From Streptomyces spiramenti (lineage in GTDB: Bacteria > Actinomycetota > Actinomycetes > Streptomycetales > Streptomycetaceae): DNA of 64,000 nt. The position numbers and the translations under genes were made by a program. The DNA lies in assembly GCF_012034385.1 (NCBI RefSeq), contig NZ_JAAVJB010000002.1, forward strand, positions 22,716 to 86,715, written 5' to 3'. Positions 34,206 through 40,828 of the stretch are shown one piece after another (positions within the stretch are counted from its first letter, which is position 1; each line of letters starts with the position of its first letter). The notes under the pieces are model-generated. The model saw only the letters and a program-made list of their open reading frames with translations. It had not been told where the DNA came from and searched no databases.

Positions 34206-34288
34206 CCGTCACCGTCCTTATCGCAGCCCCGGAGGGCCTCCGCTGCCACGTCACACATTGGATGTTCGAAGTCAACCCCGGAGTCTAG
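34202..34288 (+). pseudogene. cas2e 5' remnant
   Basis: Directly overlapping the cas1e stop (CTGA), a frame reads L-T-V-T-V-L-I-A-A-P-E-G-L-R-C-H-V-T-H-W and M-F-E-V-N-P-G-V before TAG at 34286. That is the start of Cas2e (x-V-x-V-L-x-A-A-P-x-G-L-R-G-x-L-x-R-W-x-x-E-x-x-P-G-V). The start codon is changed to CTG and the rest is cut off at the insertion-sequence fragment. Confidence 0.78.
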
Positions 34289-34566
34289 GCCTTGCAGTCG
34301 TTGCGGTTGCCGGGTAGCGGTCGGCCGACGGCGGACTTGGAGATGCCGAACAACGGGGCTACGGCAGGATGAGGTTGGTCCGCCAGTAGGCGGCGACCAG
34401 GCAGCACCCGGTCCTCCAACGGCAAGCTCCACGGCCGGCCCCTGCGCACCGGGTCCGCCCCTTCGCGTCGCAGCGCGGTGACCAGCTTGCCGAACTGCCG
34501 CGGGCTCAGCCCGGCGAACGGGGCTATCCAGGACGCCTCCGACGCCGTGATCACACCAGCCACCAC
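34285..34566 (-). pseudogene. IS5-family transposase N-terminal fragment
   Basis: The minus strand encodes M-V-A-G-V-I-T-A-S, W-I-A-P-F-A-G-L-S-P-R-Q-F-G-K-L-V, R-R-G-R-P-W-S-L-P-L-E-D-R-V, and a displaced L-F-G-I-S-K-S-A-V, the N-terminal helix-turn-helix part of Streptomyces IS5-type transposases. The DDE domain is missing. A likely terminal end of the IS (CTGCACTACGGGACAGGCCT) lies near 34589. The insertion truncated cas2e. Confidence 0.75.
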
Positions 34567-34871
34567 AAGATCATCTCACTGCTGACCTGCACTACGGGAC
34601 AGGCCTTAGACGGGACAACCGTCAGGCACCTTCACCCGCGCGCCGCTCCGAGATCCGCGATCTGCTGGTCTGGCTCCTGCTCCTCGGATCCTACGGCGTG
34701 GCCGAGGCGATCACCAGTCCGACCGAACTGAACCTCCGGCTTCGCCGCACTTCCGGCCCGCGGGAGGTGCGACGGACACGCCGAATGTGCGCTGTTGCGC
34801 GCCCCTGCGTGCGTCCGGCGCACCGGACGGAAGCGCTCGCCGCCGAGAAGACCGAGTGCTGTGCTGTGCTG
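34567..34871. other. Intergenic region upstream of the Crp/Fnr gene
   Basis: About 300 bp between the IS fragment and the Crp/Fnr start. A plus frame reads R-R-S-E-I-R-D-L-L-V-W-L-L-L-L-G-S-Y, with one hydrophobic stretch, but no start or family can be assigned. The regulator promoter should lie here. Confidence 0.4.
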
Positions 34872-35594
34872 ATGATGCACGGCTCACTCTCCTACGGTCG
34901 CGTGGCCTTCCTCGACACGTTGCCGTCCGAAGCACGCGCCGCCTTTAACCGGCTCGGCACTCCGCGTTGCTACTCAGCGGGGGATGTACTTATCTACGAG
35001 GGCGACCACGCACAGGAGCTGGTGGTCCTGCACGTGGGACTGGTGAAGGTGACCGCCCGGCTGGACCGGGACCGGGAGTCCCTCGTGGACATCAGGGTCG
35101 CTGGGGACATCGTGGGCGAGGTGGCTGCGATGGGCGTGGGGCCGCGATCAGCCACGGTCACCGCCTGTGGTGAAGTGGCCGCCACCGTCGTCCCGAGGCG
35201 TGAACTGGAGTCCTTTCTACTCGCCCACCCCGAGATATCGCTGTCGCTCATGAGGATGGTCTGTGGTCGGCTGCGTCGATCCGACCGCCTGCGGCTTGAG
35301 TTCGGCGGGTACCCGGTCCCTGTCCGGCTGGCACGCGTACTCCTCGAGCTGGCCGCCACCTACGGGCAGCGTGAACGGAATTCACTGCGTATCGATGTGG
35401 CCCTGTCGCAGCCCGAGTTCGCCGCCCTCACCGGTGCTGGAACACGCAGCGTGCAGAAAGCACTTGCGCGGCTGAGACAGAAGAGAATCATCACCACCGA
35501 CAACCGGCGGACCTATGTGCGGGACCTGGACGGGCTGCACGAGACAGCCCTCCTTGGGGCACGTAATGGGTCCACGCCAAGAAAGCCGCACTAA
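34872..35594 (+). CDS. Crp/Fnr-family transcription regulator
   Basis: A 240-residue regulator with an N-terminal cyclic-nucleotide-binding-like barrel (Y-S-A-G-D-V-L-I-Y-E-G-D, V-A-G-D-I-V-G-E-V-A-A-M) and a C-terminal winged helix (R-I-D-V-A-L-S-Q-P-E-F-A-A-L-T-G-A-G-T-R-S-V broken by one wing, Q-K-A-L-A-R-L). The G-E-x-A-A motif of the ligand pocket is retained although its Arg is not obvious. I set the start at the tandem ATG at 34872; an upstream extension is unlike the family. It lies 85 bp before the cyclase-like operon, behind its own terminator. Confidence 0.86.
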   Translation: MMHGSLSYGRVAFLDTLPSEARAAFNRLGTPRCYSAGDVLIYEGDHAQELVVLHVGLVKVTARLDRDRESLVDIRVAGDIVGEVAAMGVGPRSATVTACGEVAATVVPRRELESFLLAHPEISLSLMRMVCGRLRRSDRLRLEFGGYPVPVRLARVLLELAATYGQRERNSLRIDVALSQPEFAALTGAGTRSVQKALARLRQKRIITTDNRRTYVRDLDGLHETALLGARNGSTPRKPH

Positions 35595-35608
35595 TGCGGC
35601 TTTCTTGG
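35577..35608. terminator. Perfect 14-bp hairpin over the Crp/Fnr stop codon
   Basis: CCAAGAAAGCCGCA and TGCGGCTTTCTTGG form a perfect stem around CTAA; the stop codon TAA lies in the loop. The A-rich and T-rich arms make it a good terminator in both directions. It would separate the regulator from the downstream operon. Confidence 0.85.
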
Positions 35609-35678
35609 CCGTCCTCGCCCCTTCCGCTCACAGTTGGCGTGTACCACACCCAACACGCCTGGAAGGTGGAGTTTTGTC

Positions 35679-36491
35679 ATGAAAGAGATCCCTCCTCTCC
35701 GGTCTTCGGCCTGCAGACCGCATCGCCGGCTGTGCCTGGCCGTAGACGTGGAGCAGTACAGCCGTCTCGACACTCGGACACAGTCGGCTGTCCAATCCGA
35801 GCTGGTACGGATGCTGGACGAGGCGGCGGCGGTGGCCGGACTGGACCGGTCGGCGTGGATACGTCAGCCCCAGGGCGACCTGGAGTTCGCTGTACTTCCC
35901 GAGGACACACCGGAGGACGCCGTGCTGGGTCCCCTCGTCCATCATCTCGCGGTCCGTCTCTGGGACCGCAACGCCCGCCCCGCTGCCCAGCGGGTCAGGC
36001 TGCGGATGGCCTTGGACACCGGCGTGGCCGTGGACGCCGCCCTCGGCCACGCCGGCCCGGCGCCGGTCGCCGTGGCACGCTACGTCAACGCGCCCCAGCT
36101 CAGAGCCCTACTCGCTACCCTCACCGCGGCGGACCTCGCCGTGATCGTGTCGGACCGGCTGTACCAGGACGTCGTGCGGGCCGGGTGGCCGGACCTCGAC
36201 CCCGCCCAGTACACGCGGGTCCATATACGGGTGAAGGAGTTCGGCGGATACGGCTGGGTCCGCGTACCGGGCCACGCGCCCGACGATGTCCGGTCGGCCG
36301 TCGCAGAGGCGCCGGAGCCCAAGCCCGAGCCCGAGCCCTCACGGGACCCCGGTGACCCGAGCCGGACGCCCTTGTCCCAGCACGTCAACCAGGGCGCAGC
36401 CGTCGGTCGGGACGTCGTCGGCGGCCTCACTATCGGCGCTGTCGGCCTGCCTGTGCCCCCTCCGTCGGCTGGGTCCGGGCCAACCCGGTGA
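35679..36491 (+). CDS. Class III nucleotide cyclase-like protein
   Basis: A 270-residue protein with a GGAAGGTGGAG site before the ATG. It shows the layout of class III cyclases: A-V-D-V-E-Q-Y-S near residues 21-28 (first metal Asp23), Q-G-D-L-E-F-A-V near 65-72 (second metal Asp67), R-L-R-M-A-L-D-T-G-V-A-V near 107-118, and R-Y-V-N-A-P-Q-L-R-A-L-L then I-V-S-D-R-L-Y near 134-162. The purine-selecting residues cannot be assigned by eye. A Pro/Glu linker leads to a C-terminal Q-H-V-N-Q-G-A-A-V-G-R-D-V-V-G-G segment resembling short actinobacterial adaptor motifs. First gene of a coupled five-gene operon. Confidence 0.62.
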   Translation: MKEIPPLRSSACRPHRRLCLAVDVEQYSRLDTRTQSAVQSELVRMLDEAAAVAGLDRSAWIRQPQGDLEFAVLPEDTPEDAVLGPLVHHLAVRLWDRNARPAAQRVRLRMALDTGVAVDAALGHAGPAPVAVARYVNAPQLRALLATLTAADLAVIVSDRLYQDVVRAGWPDLDPAQYTRVHIRVKEFGGYGWVRVPGHAPDDVRSAVAEAPEPKPEPEPSRDPGDPSRTPLSQHVNQGAAVGRDVVGGLTIGAVGLPVPPPSAGSGPTR

Positions 36492-36775
36492 CGGCCCCTT
36501 ACCCGGCCCCGCTCTGGCAGGAGCGGGGCGACAGCCAGTGGGCGGACTATGGGGTGAACATCGGCCACGCCGTGTATGGCGACGTTCACTTCCACCCGCC
36601 CGCCTCGTCCGCCGCACGGTCGCGGCGCCGGAACGGCACGGCGCGCTCGGCTCGCATGGCGCGGCACGCGGCTGTGCGATCGGCCCTGACCGAGCTCGCG
36701 CGCGTCTGCGATCGGGCCGCCGCCGCCCTTGCCTACTTCCGGCCCGATAGGGCCGGAAAGGAGAAGAAGACATGA
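36488..36775 (+). CDS. Small protein with adaptor-like motif
   Basis: A 95-residue protein from GTG 36488 (overlapping the previous stop as GTGA). Its N terminus holds D-Y-G-V-N-I-G-H-A-V-Y-G-D-V-H-F-H, similar to the C-terminal segment of the cyclase-like protein, and to short repeats common in Streptomyces conflict proteins. The rest is an Arg/Ala-rich helical region ending K-E-K-K-T. Physical pairing with its neighbour is a guess based on the shared motif. Confidence 0.55.
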   Translation: MTAPYPAPLWQERGDSQWADYGVNIGHAVYGDVHFHPPASSAARSRRRNGTARSARMARHAAVRSALTELARVCDRAAAALAYFRPDRAGKEKKT

Positions 36776-37515
36776 CATTAACCGGATCAGGTGGCGTCTT
36801 CGCCCTGATCGACCGGGGTGTTCCCGGACTGCCCGGTGGCAAGCAGCCGTCCCTCACAGTGCACGTAGACTCCCGCACCCTCCAGCTCTCCCCGGAGGAG
36901 AGCAGGAGGGTGCTCTACGGTTCGCGGAGGGACGCGGCGCTGGGCGCGGCGGTATGGCAGCAGGCCGTCACCGATGCCCGGCGGGAGCCGCGGGACGGCG
37001 ACGGCACTGGACGGCTGTTCGTCGTGTGGCTGGCCCTGCCCGGGCTGTACCGAAACCTCCACCGGATCCTGCGTCGCTGGCGGTGGCTCGGCCGGGCAGA
37101 CCTGGAGGCGGAGGCCGTCCTGGTTGTGCTTGCCGCCCTCGACGCGGCAGCCCCGGCTGGCCCCGACACGGGCGGCCGCCTGATCAAGGAGGCGGTGAAC
37201 GGGATGTGGGCTTACGCGAAGCGCGTCACGAGGGAGACCTCCGTGGTCGACATCGATGCCTTCGCCGAGACTCGCAACGCCGCCGTCCCACCGGAGGAAG
37301 GGCCCCGTCCGTCCGAGGGATGGGAAGTGCACATCACACCCCCGCCCCGCCGCGAGGGCCTGTACGCCACGCTCCGCTTCGCCGAGCCGCGCCCCCGGGA
37401 AGGCTGCCCGCGGACCGGCAGCCACCTGCCCGACCTGGTGTTCCGGGCCCGCCGCCACGAGGACGCCGACCTCATCGGCACGCTGGTCCTGCGCCCGGCA
37501 GGAGCCCGGCGGTGA
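36772..37515 (+). CDS. Unrecognised protein of the cyclase operon
   Basis: A 247-residue protein whose ATG overlaps the previous stop as ATGA. The centre (about residues 80-155) is helical, with L-P-G-L-Y-R-N-L-H-R-I-L-R-R-W and A-D-L-E-A-E-A-V-L-V-V-L-A-A-L, faintly like sigma-factor region 2 proteins that work inside polymorphic conflict operons. The C-terminal part is beta-rich. I cannot name a family. Its position between coupled genes suggests it belongs to the same system. Confidence 0.55.
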   Translation: MTLTGSGGVFALIDRGVPGLPGGKQPSLTVHVDSRTLQLSPEESRRVLYGSRRDAALGAAVWQQAVTDARREPRDGDGTGRLFVVWLALPGLYRNLHRILRRWRWLGRADLEAEAVLVVLAALDAAAPAGPDTGGRLIKEAVNGMWAYAKRVTRETSVVDIDAFAETRNAAVPPEEGPRPSEGWEVHITPPPRREGLYATLRFAEPRPREGCPRTGSHLPDLVFRARRHEDADLIGTLVLRPAGARR

Positions 37516-37820
37516 GCGGCCGGTCCAGCCTGCCGCTCGGTTTCGCGGAGGCTCTCGACCTACCCCTGAGCGTTGACCTGCGTACAGCCGCCCGCGCCTT
37601 CGGTATCTGCCCCGCGACGGCGTACAAGCTGATCCGCCTCGGCGCCTTCCCGTGTCCTGTGCTGAGGGTCGGTGGACGCTACCGCATCCCCACCGCCTAC
37701 CTGTTACGCGCCCTCGGCATCGAGGAGCGGCCGGTGTACGCCGTCCCCCCGGCGGACGATGCAGCGCTCGCAGTCCAATCCGACGACATCCACGCTCACG
37801 CATCGGAGGTTCTCGCGTGA
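37512..37820 (+). CDS. Small helix-turn-helix DNA-binding protein
   Basis: A 102-residue protein from GTG 37512 (GTGA overlap). R-T-A-A-R-A-F-G-I-C-P-A-T-A-Y-K-L-I then V-L-R-V-G-G-R-Y-R-I-P-T-A-Y-L-L is the winged HTH_17 fold, similar to the protein at 32514-32780. It may regulate the operon. The tail of about 25 residues is acidic. The stop overlaps the next start as GTGA. Confidence 0.66.
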   Translation: MSGRSSLPLGFAEALDLPLSVDLRTAARAFGICPATAYKLIRLGAFPCPVLRVGGRYRIPTAYLLRALGIEERPVYAVPPADDAALAVQSDDIHAHASEVLA

Positions 37821-38953
37821 TCATGTCACAGTTGCTCCGACAAGAGTCCGACCAGCTCCGGAGTTGTTTCGTTATCGGCCCCATCGGGGACCCACATGCC
37901 GCGCACGGCAGTCCCGAGCGCGAGGCGTACGAGCACCACCTCGGCATCTTCGAGCAGGTGATCGCCCCCGCTTGCGAGAAGTACGGCATCACCGCGGTGC
38001 GAGCTGATGGCATCGCGAACGCCGGTGACATCAACGAGCAGATCTGCCGGCACGTCGTCGAGTCCGAGCTGGTCGTCGCGGACGTCAGTGGCGGCAACTC
38101 CAACGTGATGTACGAGTTGGGGCTGCGGCACATTACCGGCAAGCCGACGATCCATATCGGGGAGGCAGGACAGCTGCCCTTCGATATCGCGTCGATCAGG
38201 ACAATCCGCTATCAGCGGGCGCGCAGCCATCTGGCCGGAGCGCGCAAGGAGATCGAGAGCGCTCTGGAAGCCGGACTTCGGGACGGCTTTGAACTTCTCA
38301 CACCGGCACGGGTGCTGCGTGGACTGCAGACCAGTGACGGACCGGCCCCTGCTCCCGAAGCCAGCAACGACGGGAACGGTGAGGAGGAGGACACACCGGG
38401 GCTGCTCGATGACTTCGCGGTGATCGACGACGGGTTGGACGAGATGGCCGCCGACATGGAAGCGATCACGAAAACGATCGAGACGATCGGAGTGTTGACC
38501 GAGCAGTGCGGCACCGAGATGCTCGATCTGACCCAGGCGAACGTGCCCATGAGCGCGCGGCTTGCCGCCATCGCCCGGTACTCGGAGACGATCAGCGCGC
38601 CCACGGGCGAACTGAACGCTTTCGCGGCCGCGTTCGCGGAACGGATGATGACCCTTGACAGTGGTGTACGGGCTGCGCTGGGGCTCATCGAGATGACGCC
38701 GCCTGAGAACCGGGGTGAGGGTGGGGAGGAGTTCCTCGAGCAACTGATATCTCTGGATGAGGCCGCGCAGGATGGTCTGGCGCAGATCAGCTCCTTCGGC
38801 GCCTCGGCTGGCGCCATGGTCCGCCTGAGCCGGCACCTCCGGAAGCCAGCGAAGGAGATCTCCGCCGCAGTGAAGCAACTTACCTCCGCCATCACGAGGA
38901 TGGGGGAGTGGGCGGCCAAGGCCCGTGCGCTGGCGGGCGGCGACGCTGCATGA
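37817..38953 (+). CDS. Nucleoside deoxyribosyltransferase/TIR-like effector candidate
   Basis: A 378-residue protein. Residues about 16-130 form a Rossmann-like domain with C-F-V-I-G-P-I-G-D, I-A-P-A-C-E-K-Y-G, R-A-D-G-I-A-N-A-G-D-I, V-V-A-D-V-S-G-G-N-S-N-V-M-Y-E-L-G-L-R-H; Glu100 in Y-E-L-G matches the catalytic Glu of nucleoside 2-deoxyribosyltransferase and TIR-like enzymes. The C-terminal 230 residues are helical, probably coiled coil. Such domains cleave N-glycosidic bonds in nucleotides or NAD and occur as effectors in defence systems. Last gene of the coupled operon; GTG 37817 overlaps the HTH stop, and ATG 37823 is an alternative start. Confidence 0.66.
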   Translation: MIMSQLLRQESDQLRSCFVIGPIGDPHAAHGSPEREAYEHHLGIFEQVIAPACEKYGITAVRADGIANAGDINEQICRHVVESELVVADVSGGNSNVMYELGLRHITGKPTIHIGEAGQLPFDIASIRTIRYQRARSHLAGARKEIESALEAGLRDGFELLTPARVLRGLQTSDGPAPAPEASNDGNGEEEDTPGLLDDFAVIDDGLDEMAADMEAITKTIETIGVLTEQCGTEMLDLTQANVPMSARLAAIARYSETISAPTGELNAFAAAFAERMMTLDSGVRAALGLIEMTPPENRGEGGEEFLEQLISLDEAAQDGLAQISSFGASAGAMVRLSRHLRKPAKEISAAVKQLTSAITRMGEWAAKARALAGGDAA

Positions 38954-39135
38954 CCCCGTGCTCTCAGGGCCCTCTCACGGGCGGTGTGTCACAGGGGGGG
39001 GAACATGCTGGGCGGTGGATAGGGCGCCCTGAACTGTGCGCTCGGGATCACGGGTATGCGTCACCTTGTGTTCGCCCCTTGCCTCGGAGGGAGGCCTCCA
39101 CTCGGCGGCGTGCACCTCATCGGGCACGGCTGTGC

Positions 39136-39179
39136 GTAGCGATCCTCGACCGTCCTCCGGGGCGGTCGAGAATCGCAAC
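39136..39179. repeat. Chimeric palindromic CRISPR-like repeat
   Basis: The left 17 bp (GTAGCGATCCTCGACCG) match the start of the array repeat read on the minus strand with one change. The right 27 bp match the end of the repeat read on the plus strand with one change (GAGAATCGCAAC). The product is a near-perfect palindrome, as expected if two oppositely oriented repeats recombined within their stems. Confidence 0.68.
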
Positions 39180-39184
39180 CAGCG

Positions 39185-39420
39185 CACGGCCCGGACCGCG
39201 AAAAGGGGTGCCGGCCGGCGAGCCCGACGGTCGTGCCCTCGGCCGGTGCTGCGGCGGACGCACCACTAAGACCGTCAAACGGCGCAACACCGTCGAACGG
39301 TGCATCAATCGATTGAAGCTGTGGCGCGGCATCGCCACCCGCTACGAGAAGATCGCGACCATGCACCGGCAGGACTCGCCATCGCGGCCACCTTCCCCTG
39401 GTCCGCCCGCCGATTCAAAC
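39185..39420 (+). pseudogene. IS5-family transposase C-terminal remnant
   Basis: The plus frame contains R-N-T-V-E-R-C-I-N-R-L-K, W-R-G-I-A-T-R-Y-E-K and, after a frameshift, L-A-I-A-A-T, the E-R-C-F-N-R-L-K-x-W-R-G-I-A-T-R-Y-x-K end of IS5-type transposases including the catalytic Glu. It is oriented opposite to the N-terminal fragment at 34285. Confidence 0.72.
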
Positions 39421-39686
39421 GAGACTGCCTCGTCGCCCCCGGGGAGATCGGCAGGCCTGCGGCATCACCCCCATTATCGCCTCGCGCCGGCGGGTCATCG
39501 CTTCGCCTGGAACATGTCGACGCACCCGTGAAGCTGCGCGAGAGCCGAAGAGGAGTAACTGCCTCTCACGGGTCTCTCACGGACTGTCTGTCACGGCCAG
39601 CGAGCTGCCGGACTGAGAGGCGGACGTGGCGGCCCTGACCTGCTTGTTGCGGACTGGCAGGTATGCGACGACCTGTGGTTCGCCCA

Positions 39687-39730
39687 CTGGGGGTCAAGGG
39701 GTCGCAGGTTCAAATCCTGTCGTCCCGACA
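39687..39730 (+). other. Attachment core: 3' half of tRNA-Pro(GGG), copy 2
   Basis: Identical over 44 bp to 9159-9202 and likewise lacking the 5' half of the tRNA. The upstream sequence (GCCCA) does not complete the anticodon stem, so this is not a working tRNA gene. It marks the right end of the 30.5-kb island. Confidence 0.88.
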
Positions 39731-39737
39731 GCAGTCG

Positions 39738-39781
39738 AAAGGCCTGTTGGACTGGAGAAGATCCAGCTCAACAGGCCTTTG
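39738..39781 (+). terminator. Terminator after att copy 2
   Basis: AAAGGCCTGTTG pairs perfectly with CAACAGGCCTTT, and CTGGA with TCCAG inside the loop, so the whole 44 bp fold as one long hairpin. It stands between the tRNA-Pro core and the integrase remnant, as the other terminator does at the left att site. Confidence 0.75.
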
Positions 39782-40025
39782 GTCGTTTCTGCGACGGCTC
39801 AGGGAACGCTCCGCAGGTGGCCGCCGGGCGCCCGCCGTGGGACCACTGTGGGACCAGCCGGGCCAGTGCCGGACCCGGAACCCCCGAGAAGCCGCTCAGC
39901 GACCGCCCCGCACGTTCGACCGCCCGCATGTCCGGGTGGAGGTAACGCTGCGTCGTGGTCAGCGAACCGTGTCCCGCGATCCTGCGCAGAACGTGGAGCG
40001 GGACGCCGGCGTCAGCCGCCCGAGT
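39768..40025 (-). pseudogene. Tyrosine integrase C-terminal remnant of a third element
   Basis: The minus strand encodes D-A-G-V-P-L-H-V-L-R-R-I-A-G-H-G-S-L-T-T-T-Q-R-Y-L-H-P-D split across box II: the G-H-G-S motif and the nucleophile Tyr in Q-R-Y-L-H-P-D. No catalytic Arg or N-terminal part precedes it; the sequence upstream belongs to another gene. It stands to att copy 2 exactly as the intact integrase stands to att copy 1. Confidence 0.72.
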
Positions 40026-40029
40026 CAGG

Positions 40030-40563
40030 TCAGCAGCCGGGACCGGTCGAGGTGGACAGTGTGAGCGCCAGGGCGGCCTGGCGAACTTCGACCTCCCACC
40101 TGCGGACATCGATTCCGACGGAGTACCTGATGCAGCATCCGCAGGACGGGAACAGTGCCACCAGCGCGTCCTCCTCAGCAGTGTCGGTCTGCACGTCCCC
40201 CCAGTCGTAGATCGCAAGCTCCGCGGGAGAGACGTTCTCGGACACGAGTCGCGCGGCCATCCGGCGCAGGGCGTGACGTCGCGCCAGGCCCTGCGCCGGT
40301 GGTGTGACCGCGGCTTCGGAGAGCGCGTGTTCAAACGCGTCGCGAGTGTCGCGGGGGTCGGCAGTGCGGGGCCACCCGGCGAGGTCGCACAGGCCGGGGG
40401 TGTCGATGCCGGCTGCCACTGCCTCGGCGGCGATCATCGGTAGATCTTCGGGGCGAAGTTCACCAGCACGCAGGCGGCAGGCCGCTTCGCGCAGGGCGCT
40501 GAGCCCGCTCCTCTGTGGGGCGGGTGCCGGTGTCGCGCCCTCCGCGGCGGGCCGCTGGGACAT
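40030..40563 (-). CDS. Conserved Streptomyces hypothetical protein
   Basis: A 177-residue protein. The first half (A-L-R-E-A-A-C-R-L-R-A-G-E-L-R-P-E-D-L-P-M-I-A-A-E-A, then L-A-G-W-P-R-T-A-D-P-R-D, with separate blocks) resembles a family of small Streptomyces proteins I have seen annotated only as hypothetical. The second half has V-S-P-A-E-L-A-I-Y-D-W-G. The C-terminal 20 residues may be altered, because the gene end abuts the integrase remnant. Confidence 0.5.
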   Translation of the reverse strand: MSQRPAAEGATPAPAPQRSGLSALREAACRLRAGELRPEDLPMIAAEAVAAGIDTPGLCDLAGWPRTADPRDTRDAFEHALSEAAVTPPAQGLARRHALRRMAARLVSENVSPAELAIYDWGDVQTDTAEEDALVALFPSCGCCIRYSVGIDVRRWEVEVRQAALALTLSTSTGPGC

Positions 40564-40828
40564 GTCAGGACTCTCCCTCGCTCAGGTGGTCGTGGTGTGG
40601 TGCGCGGCGCTGGGCGCCTGTTCGGTGGTGGTCGAGCACGCTATCGCGACGTCGGGAGCGGGTGGTGTGTTCGAGTGCTCGGCGCCGAGCCCGCCGGCGG
40701 CAAGGCCGGTGGGTCGGCGGCGGCTCAGTCGGCTGGCCGCAATCACCGGCAGGTTCGGGTGGAAGCCGTAGGGGCCGCACCGCGGCGGGAGCCGGGGCGT
40801 GGCCCCTACGGCTCCTCACCGACCGGGC

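Larger units (their letters stand above)
38954..39686. other. Right flank of the island with repeat and IS debris
   Basis: About 730 bp without an intact gene. It contains a chimeric CRISPR-like palindrome (39136-39179), a transposase remnant (about 39185-39420), and otherwise nothing I can assign before the second att core. Confidence 0.5.
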
